Shown one piece after another: positions 11,890 to 23,017 of a stretch of 64,000 bases of DNA. Location: contig LGRX02035036.1 in the NCBI GenBank assembly GCA_001247695.2, positions 1 through 64,000 of the forward strand. Reading direction: 5' to 3'. The translations under genes and the position numbers were made by a program. How positions within the stretch are numbered: position 1 is the first letter of the stretch; each line of letters opens with the position of its first letter. The stretch comes from Cymbomonas tetramitiformis. Lineage: Eukaryota > Chlorophyta > Pyramimonadophyceae > Pyramimonadales > Pyramimonadaceae. The notes beneath the pieces were generated by a model. That model made no database searches. It saw only the letters and a program-made list of their open reading frames with translations, and had not been told where the DNA came from.

Positions 11890-13945
11890 GCCCAATTCAC
11901 TTGACGTATGATATCCTTTCGCGCAAAGTGCATGGAAATACGCAAAGGTAAAATAAAATTGCGAAATTTCTTGTGGAGTCAACCTTATTCCGACACAACA
12001 GCGCAGGTTTGCGCAGCCGAGCGACAGCGACAGCGGTATCGGTAGCGGTATATTTATGGGAATATCATCATCGATTATGGGAGAAAACACGTGATACTGG
12101 TGATAAAGATAAAAACCAAATGATTTTTTAAAAAATTAAATACAGCCGTCCGCATCCCTCTTCCCTTGAGAGTCCCTTGAGTGACACGTAAATGTAATAT
12201 GCCCACGTCGGACAGGTGAGTCATGTTTATTTGTTTTGGATGCGATGTGACACGATCGAGGCAAATTTAGCAGTCACGGTGCTGTTGATCCTTGGCATTC
12301 TCCCGTCACAGCGATGACGCGTCATCAGGGAGCCATAGCCAGATCGTTTCTGAATTGCGATCACAAGCGTCATGAAGCGTCTGTTCATCTCCGGTGGTAT
12401 CGCTGGTGTTGCTTTAAAACTTGCAATTTCGTGTTGCAAAACACTCATTTTTCCTGCCTGCTCACGAGTCTACGCTTTTCCCCTGTGGTTTTGTTTATTT
12501 TTTCTTTCTCAATCATGAGTTTCGTACTTTCTAACTTCGTTGCGTAGGTCAGATGATGCAATTCAGGTCCACCCGGGCTGTAGCGAGAACCGCAAGACCG
12601 GCCGATGAGAATTTGGGCCGGGAGTTGCTGTTGTCTCCAATGGTGTGACTACTTCTCCGCCAGCAACGACGGGTGCGACCTCCTTGCCGGGTTCCTCTAC
12701 TCGCGAAGTTCTTCGTCATAACTTACTTCTTTGAATTAATCATCCGTTGCGCGTGCTCGTTGCTCCGACTTCGGAGCCTCCTTGGGAATGGCGATATGCT
12801 CCTCCTTTTTCGAGAATTGTCTTGTGGGGCGTTGTTGCCGACCGCAATGAGACGTCCGTCATGAAGAATTCTTTTTCGAAATGAAGAATTCTTTGTGCAA
12901 CCCCAATGGTGGAGGTTGCTCCGGTTGTCCTGCTGCGGACCCAATGGAATCTCGGCAGGACAACCGGTACGGTGTCAGACCTTGTGCGCGAATTGGCGTA
13001 CCTAATCCTATGACTGCGACTCGGTTGGGTGTTGCGGGAACGGCGACTCTTGTTCCGGCCCCTAAAAGGAGACGTTGCCTCCAATCTTGCGTCTCCAATC
13101 TCGGACAATCTTGCGTCTCCAATCTTGTGTCTCTGGTGCCTCTGGTGCCAAGTTGTGTTGGGACCTCGGACCCTCCTGTGAGTGCCTCGGGGGTGTAGTG
13201 CTCTGCGTTGCTCTCTATCACGGTGTGCGCTATCACGGTGCCCAACCGCACCAATCTTCGTTCCCTCCAACGCCGTTATTTCCTCAAGCGCCTCTCGCCT
13301 ACGGGTGTATCCGCGCACTGCACTACTTGCAGTATTACGGTATGCCCAATGGGCTCAACGCTGGAGCACCCTCAGCCCCGGCTTTGACTCCAACTCCGGT
13401 CGGGAGGAAACTTTCTTTGCGGACTTGGTCACCTCAAGTGGGCCACCAGCCCGCCAACTTCACCCCGGCAACCAATCCAGGTAGTTAATTTTCTCTGGTC
13501 TCTCCCCTCCTCTCTCCCACCTTGTCTCCCCGTCACACTTACACTTATCAATTACTAGGTTATAAGTGTGCCTGTCGACATGCCCAGTTGCGGGACCCGG
13601 TTTGAATTTATTTGTTTGAAATCTACTTAGCTTGTGTTACGGTGGTCAGTCGTCTGTGTGTAGAGAACTGCGGGTGTGAATGTGTTGTGTTATTCCTTTT
13701 TCCCTTCTTGGGGTGGAATTTATTTGGTGGTTTCTTGGGAAGTCTTTATGACTTTAATGGTGAATTGAAATAAATTATAGTGATATACTTTGTTGTGATG
13801 AGTTTGAATGATGTCCCGTGTGGCGACATACTTTGGCAGAAGGCCACGGGGTTTGCCCGTTGGAGCCTGCAAAAAATGAAAATCCTCAAGTTGTGAGGTG
13901 CTCTTCCTGGGAGGGTTGTGGGTGTCCCGTGGGGACAATGTCTGT
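11890..13945. other. No confident gene; AT-rich then mixed sequence
   Basis: Several short open stretches occur on both strands between 12550 and 13490, but none shows a recognisable domain or stays in one frame. A short internal repeat (CAATCTTGCGTCTC, three times at about 13081-13132) is present. Around 13540 ACACTTATCAATT is followed by an inverted match (TTATAAGTGT). Sequence from 13560 to 13945 is AT-rich. Part of this could be a decayed transposon. Confidence 0.4.
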
Positions 13946-13954
13946 TAAATCAAA

Positions 13955-14243
13955 CAGGGTAGAAGTCTTACCGTGGCGGGCCGGCCCGGGGCCGCAGAAG
14001 CTCGCTCCGGGCCGAAACCGGGCCGAAGGGGCTTTCGCCCCCGGGCCGCACAAAAATATGAGCCGGCCAAACTTCGGCCAAAAATATAGGCATTTTATGC
14101 CACTTTTTATCAAACCCCCATACTTAATTTCAAATTTTCGCGCCTGCGGCGGGCATTGTTCTTCTTTGACCGTTTTGGCCGAAAGCGGGCCAGCGGAAAT
14201 ATAGTTTACGGGCCGTAAAGAATTTTGGAAGACTTCTACCCTG
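13955..14243. mobile_element. Small non-autonomous hAT-type element (MITE), 289 bp
   Basis: Perfect 15-bp terminal inverted repeats CAGGGTAGAAGTCTT (13955-13969) and its complement (14229-14243). It is flanked by an 8-bp direct repeat with one mismatch, AAATCAAA (13947-13954) and GAATCAAA (14244-14251). CAGGG-type ends with 8-bp target duplications are typical of hAT transposons. The interior is GC-rich, palindrome-rich and non-coding. It sits directly after the stop codon of the LamG gene, with the stop lying in the duplicated target. Confidence 0.85.
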
Positions 14244-14246
14244 GAA

Positions 14247-15703
14247 TCAAAAGGCGCGCAGAAAGTAGGTGGACGCGTTGCCAGGTGCCCCGATGTGCTC
14301 GCTATTCTCAGCGAGAATGCGGCCGTAAGTTAACAGAAAATTCGCGTGATTGTAACCTGCCGTGTGTATTAGGTGCTCGGAGAAATGAGCCTGATCAGGA
14401 CCGATGTCCTCCCACCAATTTGCGGTCATCGGATACCACGCAGCTACATTTTGCGCGTAAGAATTAACATTTCCAGTTTCAAACAAATTTGTCACTTCTT
14501 CTTGTGATAAAGAGCGATCGAGTACCAGCAAATTACAAAGAGCCATAATTCCTTGCGCGGCAGTTCTTTCCAAGTTGACGTACAATCGCGTGTCTGTTGA
14601 AAAGTTGTAAAAGGGGGCATTGTCAATCAGCATATCAGGTTCCGAACCAACAGTACTGGCGGCTTGTTTACTTTGTTTATTACCAATCTTGCCTTTGACA
14701 ATAGCCGTGACGTTGGACGCATCAGGGTTCATGTTGCCAAGATACACATCCAAAGTTGCATTTGCATGCATGACTAATGTCATCATCTGAGCTTTGGATT
14801 GCATAGCGTTTAGGTCATTCATTTGAAAAAACCATATGTTCTCCCAAGTGTAGTAAAAATTGTACTCCGTCTGAGAGCTGTAACTGTTGTGAAATTGTCT
14901 GAACATAGTTTGCATGTATATGCGCTGATTATGATTGGCTCCGGCCCCCCAAAATCTTATTTCAAATGAACGCGACAGACCTTGATTAACGCGATCGCCA
15001 CCAAAATCAGCAATTGTGAAACTGTTTGGTGTCGTGTACCCGCCTTTGCCATCCAGCATCAACCAAAAGCTGAACGTAAACGAGCGTCCATTCATCGCCT
15101 GGGCCAGACGCACGCTAGTTCCTGATGAGAGAATGTTCGCATACCGCGTCCAGTCATTACGATAGCGCACCGTGAGGTTGTGGCCCATCTGATAGTTGTT
15201 GTAAGCCGCATAATCATTGCTAGTGCTCTGTGCTTTAAATTGTGAACTCGACGTGTAGTAGAAGTGGCTGGTCTCGGGGTGAGCGTAGTGCTTAGCGTCT
15301 GCCACCGCCGGTGCGATCAACTGACTATCGGCCACTCGATAGGTCGTGAGCGCGTTTGCGGCGTCGGGGTTGTACCACGTCTGGTTGGGCGCCTGCACCA
15401 GATTCATCAGACTCATGTACCGGTAATTGGTGGGGCAGGTGGTGGTTCGCGAACACGCGTACGATCCGACGTTGCTACGGCGCATGTAGTTGTGAGTATT
15501 GTACGTGTAAGAATATGGATCACGTTGGGTTGTGCCTGACCATAAAAGATTGTATTCGTGATACTGCCCCCGGTAAAAGCTGGGGTTCCAACGAAACGGC
15601 GCATTTTGATCACCGACCATGCGATAATACGGATTTTGCTCTCCAGGCTTAAATTCGTGTTTTTTGAAATTTTTATTAGGATCTTGACTGTGACTGTAGG
15701 AAG
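14247..15703 (-). CDS. C-terminal LamG module of the giant LamG gene, separated by a hAT insertion
   Basis: About 485 codons that continue the gene at 19567-24820; the hAT element at 15704-19558 breaks it. Across the duplicated target the reading frame is the same on both sides (ends ..LEGASY, resumes SHSQDPNKNF). An ATG inside the transposon end at 15728 would give a 493-residue product, but that start is probably accidental. The part holds one concanavalin-like/LamG beta-sandwich (FTFSFWLMLDGKGG ... LVLDRSLSQEEV) closing with the family signature AAWYPMTANWWEDIG and a short G-N-A-S-x-[YF]-F tail, as in the other modules. Several N-x-S/T sequons suggest an extracellular or virion-surface glycoprotein. 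Stop TGA is at 14247-14249. Confidence 0.75.
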
Positions 15704-15724
15704 CAAGGCATGGAATCGGTTGGA

Positions 15725-16000
15725 ACAAGCAGTATCGATAGTTTTTGATTATTCCAAATTTTCAATTGATTAATAGTAATATCCTAAATTGTCCTATCAA
15801 TAAATTGTGATAAAAGAAGTCAGCTATCGATCGATTGTGATTTTTACATTATATTATCAATTGATTGCAATTCTAGCAAATGCACATCAATTGATAGTGA
15901 TTCCTACCGAGGCAATATCAATTGATATGATACCCCAAAATTTCTACCGAGGCTATATCAACCAAGGCTCGGTATCGTGATTTTTTGAACTTATCAAATA
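15725..16000. repeat. Left subterminal motif cluster of the hAT element
   Basis: Repeated AT-rich motifs built around TCAATTGAT/ATCGAT followed by TGTGAT or AGTGAT, about six copies at irregular spacing, next to the left terminal inverted repeat. A matching cluster lies at the right end. Confidence 0.8.
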
Positions 16001-16761
16001 ACGATGAATAAGTCAAATTTTATAATCGAACGATAACGATAATTTTTCGAACCTATCGACTGAGAACGATAACGATACCTATCGATACCATTCATGATAA
16101 CCAATTGTGCCCTAATGGGTATCAGATTTTGGGTTTTACCAATCCTATCACAACACATCGCACCTACGGGGGGTCTAAAAACGATTTTCGCTTAGGGTTC
16201 ATTAACTTACTTAAACTGTTTATATATAAGTTATATGTAGGACACACTTAGGTAACTTGATGTCGAGGAATCCAATGGTAATGACCGTTTTTGCTGATTC
16301 GCAGTAAATTGGTCAAAACAGTGTGTGAAAGTCAGGGTACCCTATGCCAGTACTATCGTACGACAATGGTTATTTGCATGCTGCGTAAATGAGGCTTCGG
16401 AACAACATTTATCAAGCACACGGCACCCTATATTGTTGAAAACATGCATAACATCTGTATTTGCTATGATATATATGTTGGTGATGCCATATCATGTTGT
16501 GCACCACACGCGCTTAGAGTTCTGGTCAGAAACCCTATGTTCACACTCTCAGTAGGTGTTTGTTCCTGAGAACACTTCAAATATCAGGTTTAATAATACG
16601 TGTCCTCTCCTAAACACTTTGAAAATACGGGGAACCCCTCTTTGGTTATGGGGCCAAACAGGAAACCAAGTGTTCCGTTTTCCAAAGGGTGCAAGCAACA
16701 TTCAAGCACAAGCTACGGAGCGCAATGGTGCTGATACAGACGTCGGACCGGTGGAATAAAG

Positions 16762-16921
16762 TCCTGTCAAAACACGACCACAAACTACGGCACGTTCCCT
16801 TCAAAGCCTTCGAGTTCAATATGCCTCGGTTGAGCGGGCAAGGGGTAATCAGGTGGAGAAAGTCACGGAGCTTGAAGCCATAATCACTCAGCTCAAAGCA
16901 GAGAATGAAGCAAAGAATTTC
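16762..16921 (+). other. Possible small coiled-coil exon inside the hAT element
   Basis: A plus-strand frame reads SLQSLRVQYASVERARGNQ and then VEKVTELEAIITQLKAENEA, a clear heptad pattern, preceded by an AG at 16760-16761. No start, donor or partner exon is certain. It could be a captured host exon. A strong hairpin with 18-bp arms and two mismatches follows at about 16976-17021. Confidence 0.2.
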
Positions 16922-17039
16922 CAAGGGGAATATGATATAAAATATATGCTTTACTGTGTGCGACTTCAGCACAACTTGTACGCAGTGTCTTGTATACTCC
17001 CAAGACACAGTGTACAAGCTGTGCATGCAAGTGGCAACT

Positions 17040-17640
17040 AAGGTTTGCACTGAGATCTCCGGAAAATGTTCCCGGCGCTCTTATTTGAGCTACTGCCACA
17101 GTAAAATTCCTCGGTTGCAACAGACAGTCAGGAACGCGTGACTGTGGACGGAGTTCACCCAAAAGATAATCGACGGCGGGGACGCTTCACACCGTTCCCG
17201 CCACTCCGCTAGCACCACAGCTTACAGGTTTCCATCACCAAACCAAGACGGGAAAATTCCCGTGGATCCGTTGTGCATCAGCAATCCCTTTGCCTGCTGT
17301 GCGTGCCCCAATTCCCAACATCGTACTTTTAGGACCTGGTCAGCCAGGTTATGGCAGTGGCTTCTCAGCATCAAACTAAGATCTCCGAAACAAGTTCCGG
17401 CGCTCTTTTTGAGCTAAAGCCACACGCGTGTTTCTCACCGAATGCACATCATTATGTGGGGATGGGGGGGGACTTCCAATACGTGGGAAAACAAGCGTCT
17501 CATTTATCTTGTGTACTTAAAATGCACACTACGCCCAAGCATATGCATAATACTTTCACAGTGTAGTACAACTCTCATGAGAAAAATACTCAACGCACAG
17601 CACAAGCTGGTGAAAAGACGCTCTGCAACTTCATAAGGTG
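17040..17640. other. hAT interior, short internal duplication, no gene seen
   Basis: A block with GAGATCTCCGGAAAATGTTC and CGGCGCTCTTATTTGAGCTA (about 17050-17095) recurs in altered form at about 17378-17420. From here to 18450 I see no convincing coding sequence. Confidence 0.5.
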
Positions 17641-18647
17641 TGGACTAGGGGAAAAACACCTGCCAAGCGAAAATGACTCAGCACGCAACTTTCAGTCACC
17701 AGTTCACGCCAACAGAAAAAAATGAGGGGACCCCGAGATCAGGATGGTGAGCAAACGAACTTTCAGACGCAGCAGTCGAGATTCAGGAAAAGAGTGAGCC
17801 GGGCCAATGAAGTGATTTTCACAACCGCATACAAGACTACCACAGGATTCCTCAAAAGATAAGGTAGGACTCTTAGGATATGATAGGACCACCTGCGAAC
17901 AGCATAAACAGAGGTCAGTCTTCCCGAAAATGGTGCAAACGGCCGGTCCAAGTCTGGAAAGTAATCGGTCGCTTCACGTCACAGGCGCGCACAAAGCCAG
18001 CAGGGCTGAAAATTCAGAAAAAATAATACGGTGACACAGGGAAGGACTTCTATCCAGTGACAGCGAGCGCTCAAAGGGCTCCACAGCAGTCAAACATTGT
18101 CAAAACGAGCTGTGGTCGGCAGGGATGAAGCATCCGACGAGCTAGAGCTATGCTACCCTAGCACGCCGTCATCAACGCCTTTTGCAAAGCTTGAAAGTCG
18201 CACAAGTCGAGGTAAAATATGCAGGTACACAGGAATAGACTCGAAATTCGGAAACGCGTAATTTTTTTTAAACACGAAATGATTTCAATTTCCAAAAAGA
18301 GAAACACCCCTTGCGCGTTTCGTTTTTTCGCTATATTCCCGCGAAGTTGCCTTAAACTAACGCCCGACTCACAGACTAAATAAACTACCGGAGCTAAACT
18401 GCCTGAAACTAGTCCTCGGAGGAAGCTCAGAGCGTGCGCCGTAAGAAAACATTTTCAAAAAACATCATTTCCGTTAAAATTACTCGCCGCCACGTGGCGG
18501 TGGTGTGTATACAGAGTACTCGCGTCCAGAACCCATGTTAGGCGCGGGCGTTTTTCGGCGTTAACAATCACTAAATTGGAGTGCCATAACTGAAAATGAC
18601 GTTCGCATTTCGATGACGGGGTAGGCGCGATGTGAACAAACAATATA

Positions 18648-19028
18648 TCATTGTGTTCGTCTATGAATGAGCTGTATGTATGCAAAGTTTCGGCCGGAGA
18701 GACCTCGTGCAGCAGCAGCTTGTGTTTCAAGGAGTTCTTGCTCTTCCTTGAACCGCTGCCGGAATTCGCTGATCAAGGTCTCGAGGCCGGCTAGATTTTC
18801 TACCGGCTCCCAAGTGTCGTGTTTCGCATCTGGAAAGTTCTCCCAGCCAACAAGCCATTGCGCGTTGCCTTTTGCCACCCGCTCTGCCTTAATCTCTCGC
18901 ACGCTGTAAACGATATCATCACTGCCAGCAGGGTCGAAAGGGGTTTGCTGCGTCCGTTTGATAGGGCCTTTCCCTTGGGCGACGAGTTTCACATGGTTAG
19001 GCTTACTTCCACGTCCACGTTTACCCAT
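18648..19028 (-). CDS. Chromodomain protein encoded inside the hAT element
   Basis: Starts at ATG 19028 with a basic, Gly-rich N-terminus (MGKRGRGSKPNHVKL). Residues about 38-95 form a chromodomain: VYSVREIKAERVAKGNAQWL, then VGWENFPDAKHDTWEPVENL and an acidic helix. The aromatic-cage positions (Y, W, W in the YxV / WxxWE pattern) are present. Chromodomains bind methylated histone tails, and in transposons they are thought to steer integration. The frame ends at 18648 after a weak tail (SGRNFAYIQL); a donor GTCTCT near 18699 suggests a further exon. It lies about 530 bp from the right terminal repeat and points into the element, as a transposase gene would. It may be the first exon of a chromodomain-transposase fusion. 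Confidence 0.7.
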   Translation of the reverse strand: MGKRGRGSKPNHVKLVAQGKGPIKRTQQTPFDPAGSDDIVYSVREIKAERVAKGNAQWLVGWENFPDAKHDTWEPVENLAGLETLISEFRQRFKEEQELLETQAAAARGLSGRNFAYIQLIHRRTQ

Positions 19029-19299
19029 CTTGATTCACACAGGCAGTCGATAGTTCGTCAATAGTCGTGACACTCCGTCACACTGTAAATTGAGGTCCTC
19101 GCGGCCAAAAAATTTAATTTTGGAATGCCACCAAATCGAGTCGAGAGCCTCCAACACGCCCCCTCCAATCTGAGGATGGGTGTCATTTGCATGTTTATTG
19201 GTTCATCTCAAACACACTTCAGCGAACCCAAATTAGAGACGAATGAAAAGCCTAGAATTCAAGAATGAAGGATCGGTTAGGGAGTTATATACTGCATAT

Positions 19300-19539
19300 C
19301 GATATGTGATTGCGTGTCACGCGCAAATATCAATCGATTCTGATATGTCCCACGGTCACGATCAATTGATTGTGATAATGCAAATCGAGAATCGATCGAT
19401 GGTGATAATTCGGATTAGGCATCAATCGATTGTAATTCTCGGAGGTGGGTATCAATTGATTGTGATATTTTGATTGTGTATCAAATAGGCATCAATTGAT
19501 TCTGATATTCTGATATATCGATGGTATCAGAATATCAAA
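19300..19539. repeat. Right subterminal motif cluster of the hAT element
   Basis: Six or more copies of ATCAATYGATTGTGAT/ATCGATCGATGGTGAT-like motifs next to the right terminal inverted repeat. They mirror the left cluster at 15725-16000. Confidence 0.8.
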
Positions 19540-19558
19540 CAATCGATTCCATGCCTTG

Positions 19559-22500
19559 GTAGGAAGCGCCTTCCAGTACGCGGAGATGTAAATTCGTACC
19601 GCTCACGTCTTCCCACCAGTTTCGCGTCATGGGCCACCAAGCGATCTGATCAGACGACGATGGATCGAGCGTGACACCTTGACCGCGATTGTAATAACCA
19701 CTTTCAATCTCTTCACGACTCAGTCCGCGATTGAGCAATAGCACGTTCGTGATGGGACTCTGTCCTTGCACGTAAAATTGCGGGTCCATTCCTAAGCATA
19801 AACGACCGACGTCACCCGAAAATTGACTTGGAAAAGTTGTGGATGTGATGGCTGCGCTGATTATTAACTCAAGCTCGGTGGACGTTGGATCCAATCCGCC
19901 GACGTAGATCTTCGCGGTAGCTCCACTCACTGTCATGGCCACAAATTGTGCTACCGTTTGCGCACCGTCCAGGTTGTACTGCAACTCGGTGCGCGGGTGC
20001 ACGTTGACCTCATTCGTATGCGTCCCCGTAGGATTGTGCGTCTCGCGCCCATACCTAAAGGTAAATCTCTGCTGCCCGGTGTTTACCCACTCCATAGAGT
20101 AGAATCGATTATCTTCCGTGCGTAGGTGCACTGAATCCCGGAACCAGTGACCGTAATTGTGTCGATTAGTCATAACAGTCCAAAACATGAGCGTAAATTG
20201 TTGATTGCGCATCGCATCGGCGATAATTGGTGAGTAACACGAAATCATAACAACGTAATTATCATCAAAAGAGGCGTTTCCAAAACTGCCCATAGAGTTT
20301 GTGGAGCCCGTGTCCAAAGGCTGCAGATCGCCCGCGTGATCTCTTGCATGTTTGCTACCGACCAACACGAATTTGGACGTAAGCGGGGAGGCGTAGAACG
20401 CGAGGTCCGTGTGCGCAGAGGGTGCGGCGACACTAGCCCTTGTTTCGTACACGCGCATGGAACGCAAACGAAGTTCGTCCGCGTTGTTGGGGCGCATACT
20501 TACCAAGATTACGCGCGTCAAAGTCGATTTAAAGCGTACGGTAAGCACGTTACCATCAATTTCATGCTTGGTGGATTCAGCGTCCGCAAAGTTGTCGTGC
20601 AAACCATTATCCATCAGTCTCACGCGCACGTTGCGCGGCGTAACCTCGCCCTGTTGTAACGTGAGCTGCACTGATGTGAGGTTGCGCGGCGCGGTCATAA
20701 AACGGTACGCATAGCCCGCCAATCCGGTGTCGGCGTTAACCTGTACGCGATGCGGCATGTACTGCTCCAGCGGATCGGCATCAACAAGCAAAGTTGAACA
20801 AAGCAAAGTCAGCCCGTCGGCGGACTGCATCTCTGTGCCGTAGACGATCAGCTGATCGCCGTTTGCGAGTAGGTGCCGGTAGCCTACTCCGAGCTCCTGG
20901 TGAAAGTAAATGTCGTCCGCAAAACGCAGATTGACGCAGTTACCGTCCGGTACAAAATTTCCCTCGTCTACCGAATTAGCCTCTTGCTCATCAGAGGGAT
21001 CTACAAGCGCCGGAGACTCGATTAGATATGGATACGCCTTATTGGCGGGTGGAGCGGCGCACCCAAAAACGCGTAGTATTCCTCCGTCGGGGCTATAGAA
21101 CCCTTCGTACTCTGTTAACACGCTTGCCGCATTCCGCTGGTCCAACCAACGTTCCTCGTCGAAGACTACGCGGAAATCCGTGGTCAGAAGTCCGGCATCA
21201 CTCAAAGCGAGCACCACGGGCGTGGATTTGAAGGGGCGCGGTATGTCGAATAAACCAGCGCCTACCGGGTCGCCGCTCATAGCGACGCGCACCTTCGTGC
21301 TGCGCGGCAGGTAACCAACGTCGTACTGCACCCCGGTCACGTACGACTGGCTGGCGAGCGCCACCCGGTACGTGGTGTTCATGTGCTCGCAGTCCTCGTC
21401 CATGGAGATCTCGAAACGAGATGCGGTGGCACCGCAGTGAATGTCGCAGCGGTAATAGCGGGTGAGTCCTTTGCGATTTGGGGCAAGGTCGGTGAAGGCA
21501 AACATCTGTTGATACCCGGAGCTCTGGTACCCGACCACCTCGCGCAGGCCGTCGGACGCGCAATCAGCGGATGCGGTCTCCTGCAGGTTGTGGTAACCCG
21601 CCCAAACCAAGTTGAGCTGGTCGCCAGGGCACATTTTTAGCTGAAAGTACCCGAAGCTCTCCACGTGCGTCCGGTTGGCACCCACGCGGGCGACTGTGTG
21701 CACCAGTTCGCTGCCGCACTCGTCTAGAATGGTGGAAGGCACGTCGTCGGTGGATTGCCACGTCTGATGTTCGACGGGAGCGACGTTAAGCATACCATGA
21801 TTTTCTCCCGTGCCCCACAGGCGGTAATCGGCGCTCGCGTTGACGACGCGGGCAAAAAATAGCGACCGGTCTCCTGGTTCGTTGCGGGCGATGACATATT
21901 CTGACTCAAACCAATTCGGTATGTTTTGATTTACAACGTGGTATGCGGAAGTTCGGTCCTTCACGGTGCGCACCCACCGTTCGGAGAGGTGCGCCCTGGA
22001 GCGGGCGATGTCCTCCCACCAATTTTGCTGCATCGGGTACCATGCGACCACGTGAGGAAGTATGTTGGCGGGGATGGAAGAGTTTCCGGTACCGTCGTTG
22101 TACAGCTGCCCAATCTCATCATCGTCTAATGCACGATCAAAGATGATAATTTGCGTCACAGGTAACTGTGCTGTGTCCATCATATTATCTCGTCCCGTAC
22201 CGACCACGACCCTGGCGGATCTTGACGTGCTAAAAGAAGCGCGCGTACCTTCGTATCGATCGTAAACCTTTTTCAGCAAAGGCGTGCCCGTGGAACATTG
22301 CAAGGCGGGGTCGTGTACGCTGCAGGCTTGCCCACCAACAAATAGTGACCCGTCCCTTCCATCATCGCTGACGCGAATAAAAACCATATGCGCAAGCGCG
22401 TGATTTATGTTTCTCGAAGTATCGGACGACATTTCGTTTAAACCTTGACTGTTTGTAACGCCAAACGAAAGTTGTTTAATTTGCTGGTTTTCGTGGTATA

Positions 22501-23017
22501 TCACCAGATTGAACATTACGTAACGTCGATTATTAGCGTTATGCATTGATCCCCAGACAACCCATCGGAAGTTGTTATCGAAAGTAATTGTCAAAGGTAT
22601 AAAAGTGCCGTCCATGAACATCTGCCCACTGGCAGAGCTGTGTACGTATTGTGGTAATATCGTCCAAAAAGCCAAGCTAAAATCACCATCCGACACACCC
22701 CTTGCCAGATCAAGATTGGGCTCCGACATTAACACCCGGGCGCGGTGCTCGAATTCGGAGTTTGGAGGAAAGCGATCGTACGTCGTCGGCTGCCCGGGGT
22801 AGTACCAGCCGGAGGTGGTGACGTTCGCAAAGTACGGCGTGCTGAGCGCTGCGTCGAGCATGGGCGGAGGCGGCAGCGGTGGCGGGGACGCAGGCGGAGG
22901 GGGCGACAGCAAGGGCTGCTCGTTGATCCACGCCTGGTAGGGCACCATCTTTATTCCTTGGATGTTGGCCCAATGTCCATGCACGGAGCGCCCCGTGTTA
23001 TGACGATACAGAAACTG
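19559..23017 (-). CDS. Central two-LamG part of the giant LamG surface protein
   Basis: Continuous minus-strand coding that follows the amber codon at 23018-23020 in the same frame. From the first ATG (22984) to the hAT target site it gives about 1,140 residues. Order: proline-rich linker (LLSPPPPASPPPLPPPPM); first LamG-like sandwich ending VVAWYPMQQNWWEDIARSRA; a Cys-containing beta-rich region (about residues 370-860, with paired Cys such as CGSELVHT and CDIHCG); second LamG-like sandwich ending QIAWWPMTRNWWEDVSGTN. LamG folds bind carbohydrates or proteins outside the cell. An attachment or coat role is inferred. The last codons before the current stop (19535-19558) come from the hAT element and are not original. 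Confidence 0.75.

Larger units (their letters stand above)
15704..19558. mobile_element. hAT-type DNA transposon, 3,855 bp, inserted in a viral gene
   Basis: Terminal inverted repeats of 19 bp with one mismatch, CAAGGCATGGAATCGRTTG, at 15704-15722 and (inverted) 19540-19558. They are flanked by a perfect 8-bp target duplication, GTAGGAAG, at 15696-15703 and 19559-19566. CA(A/G)GG ends and an 8-bp duplication fit the hAT superfamily. Both ends carry clusters of ATCAATTGATTGTGAT-like motifs, as expected for transposase binding sites. The only recognised domain inside is a chromodomain protein on the minus strand (18648-19028). I see no hAT dimerisation or catalytic motifs, so the copy may be non-autonomous or the transposase may be split by introns. 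Confidence 0.88.
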
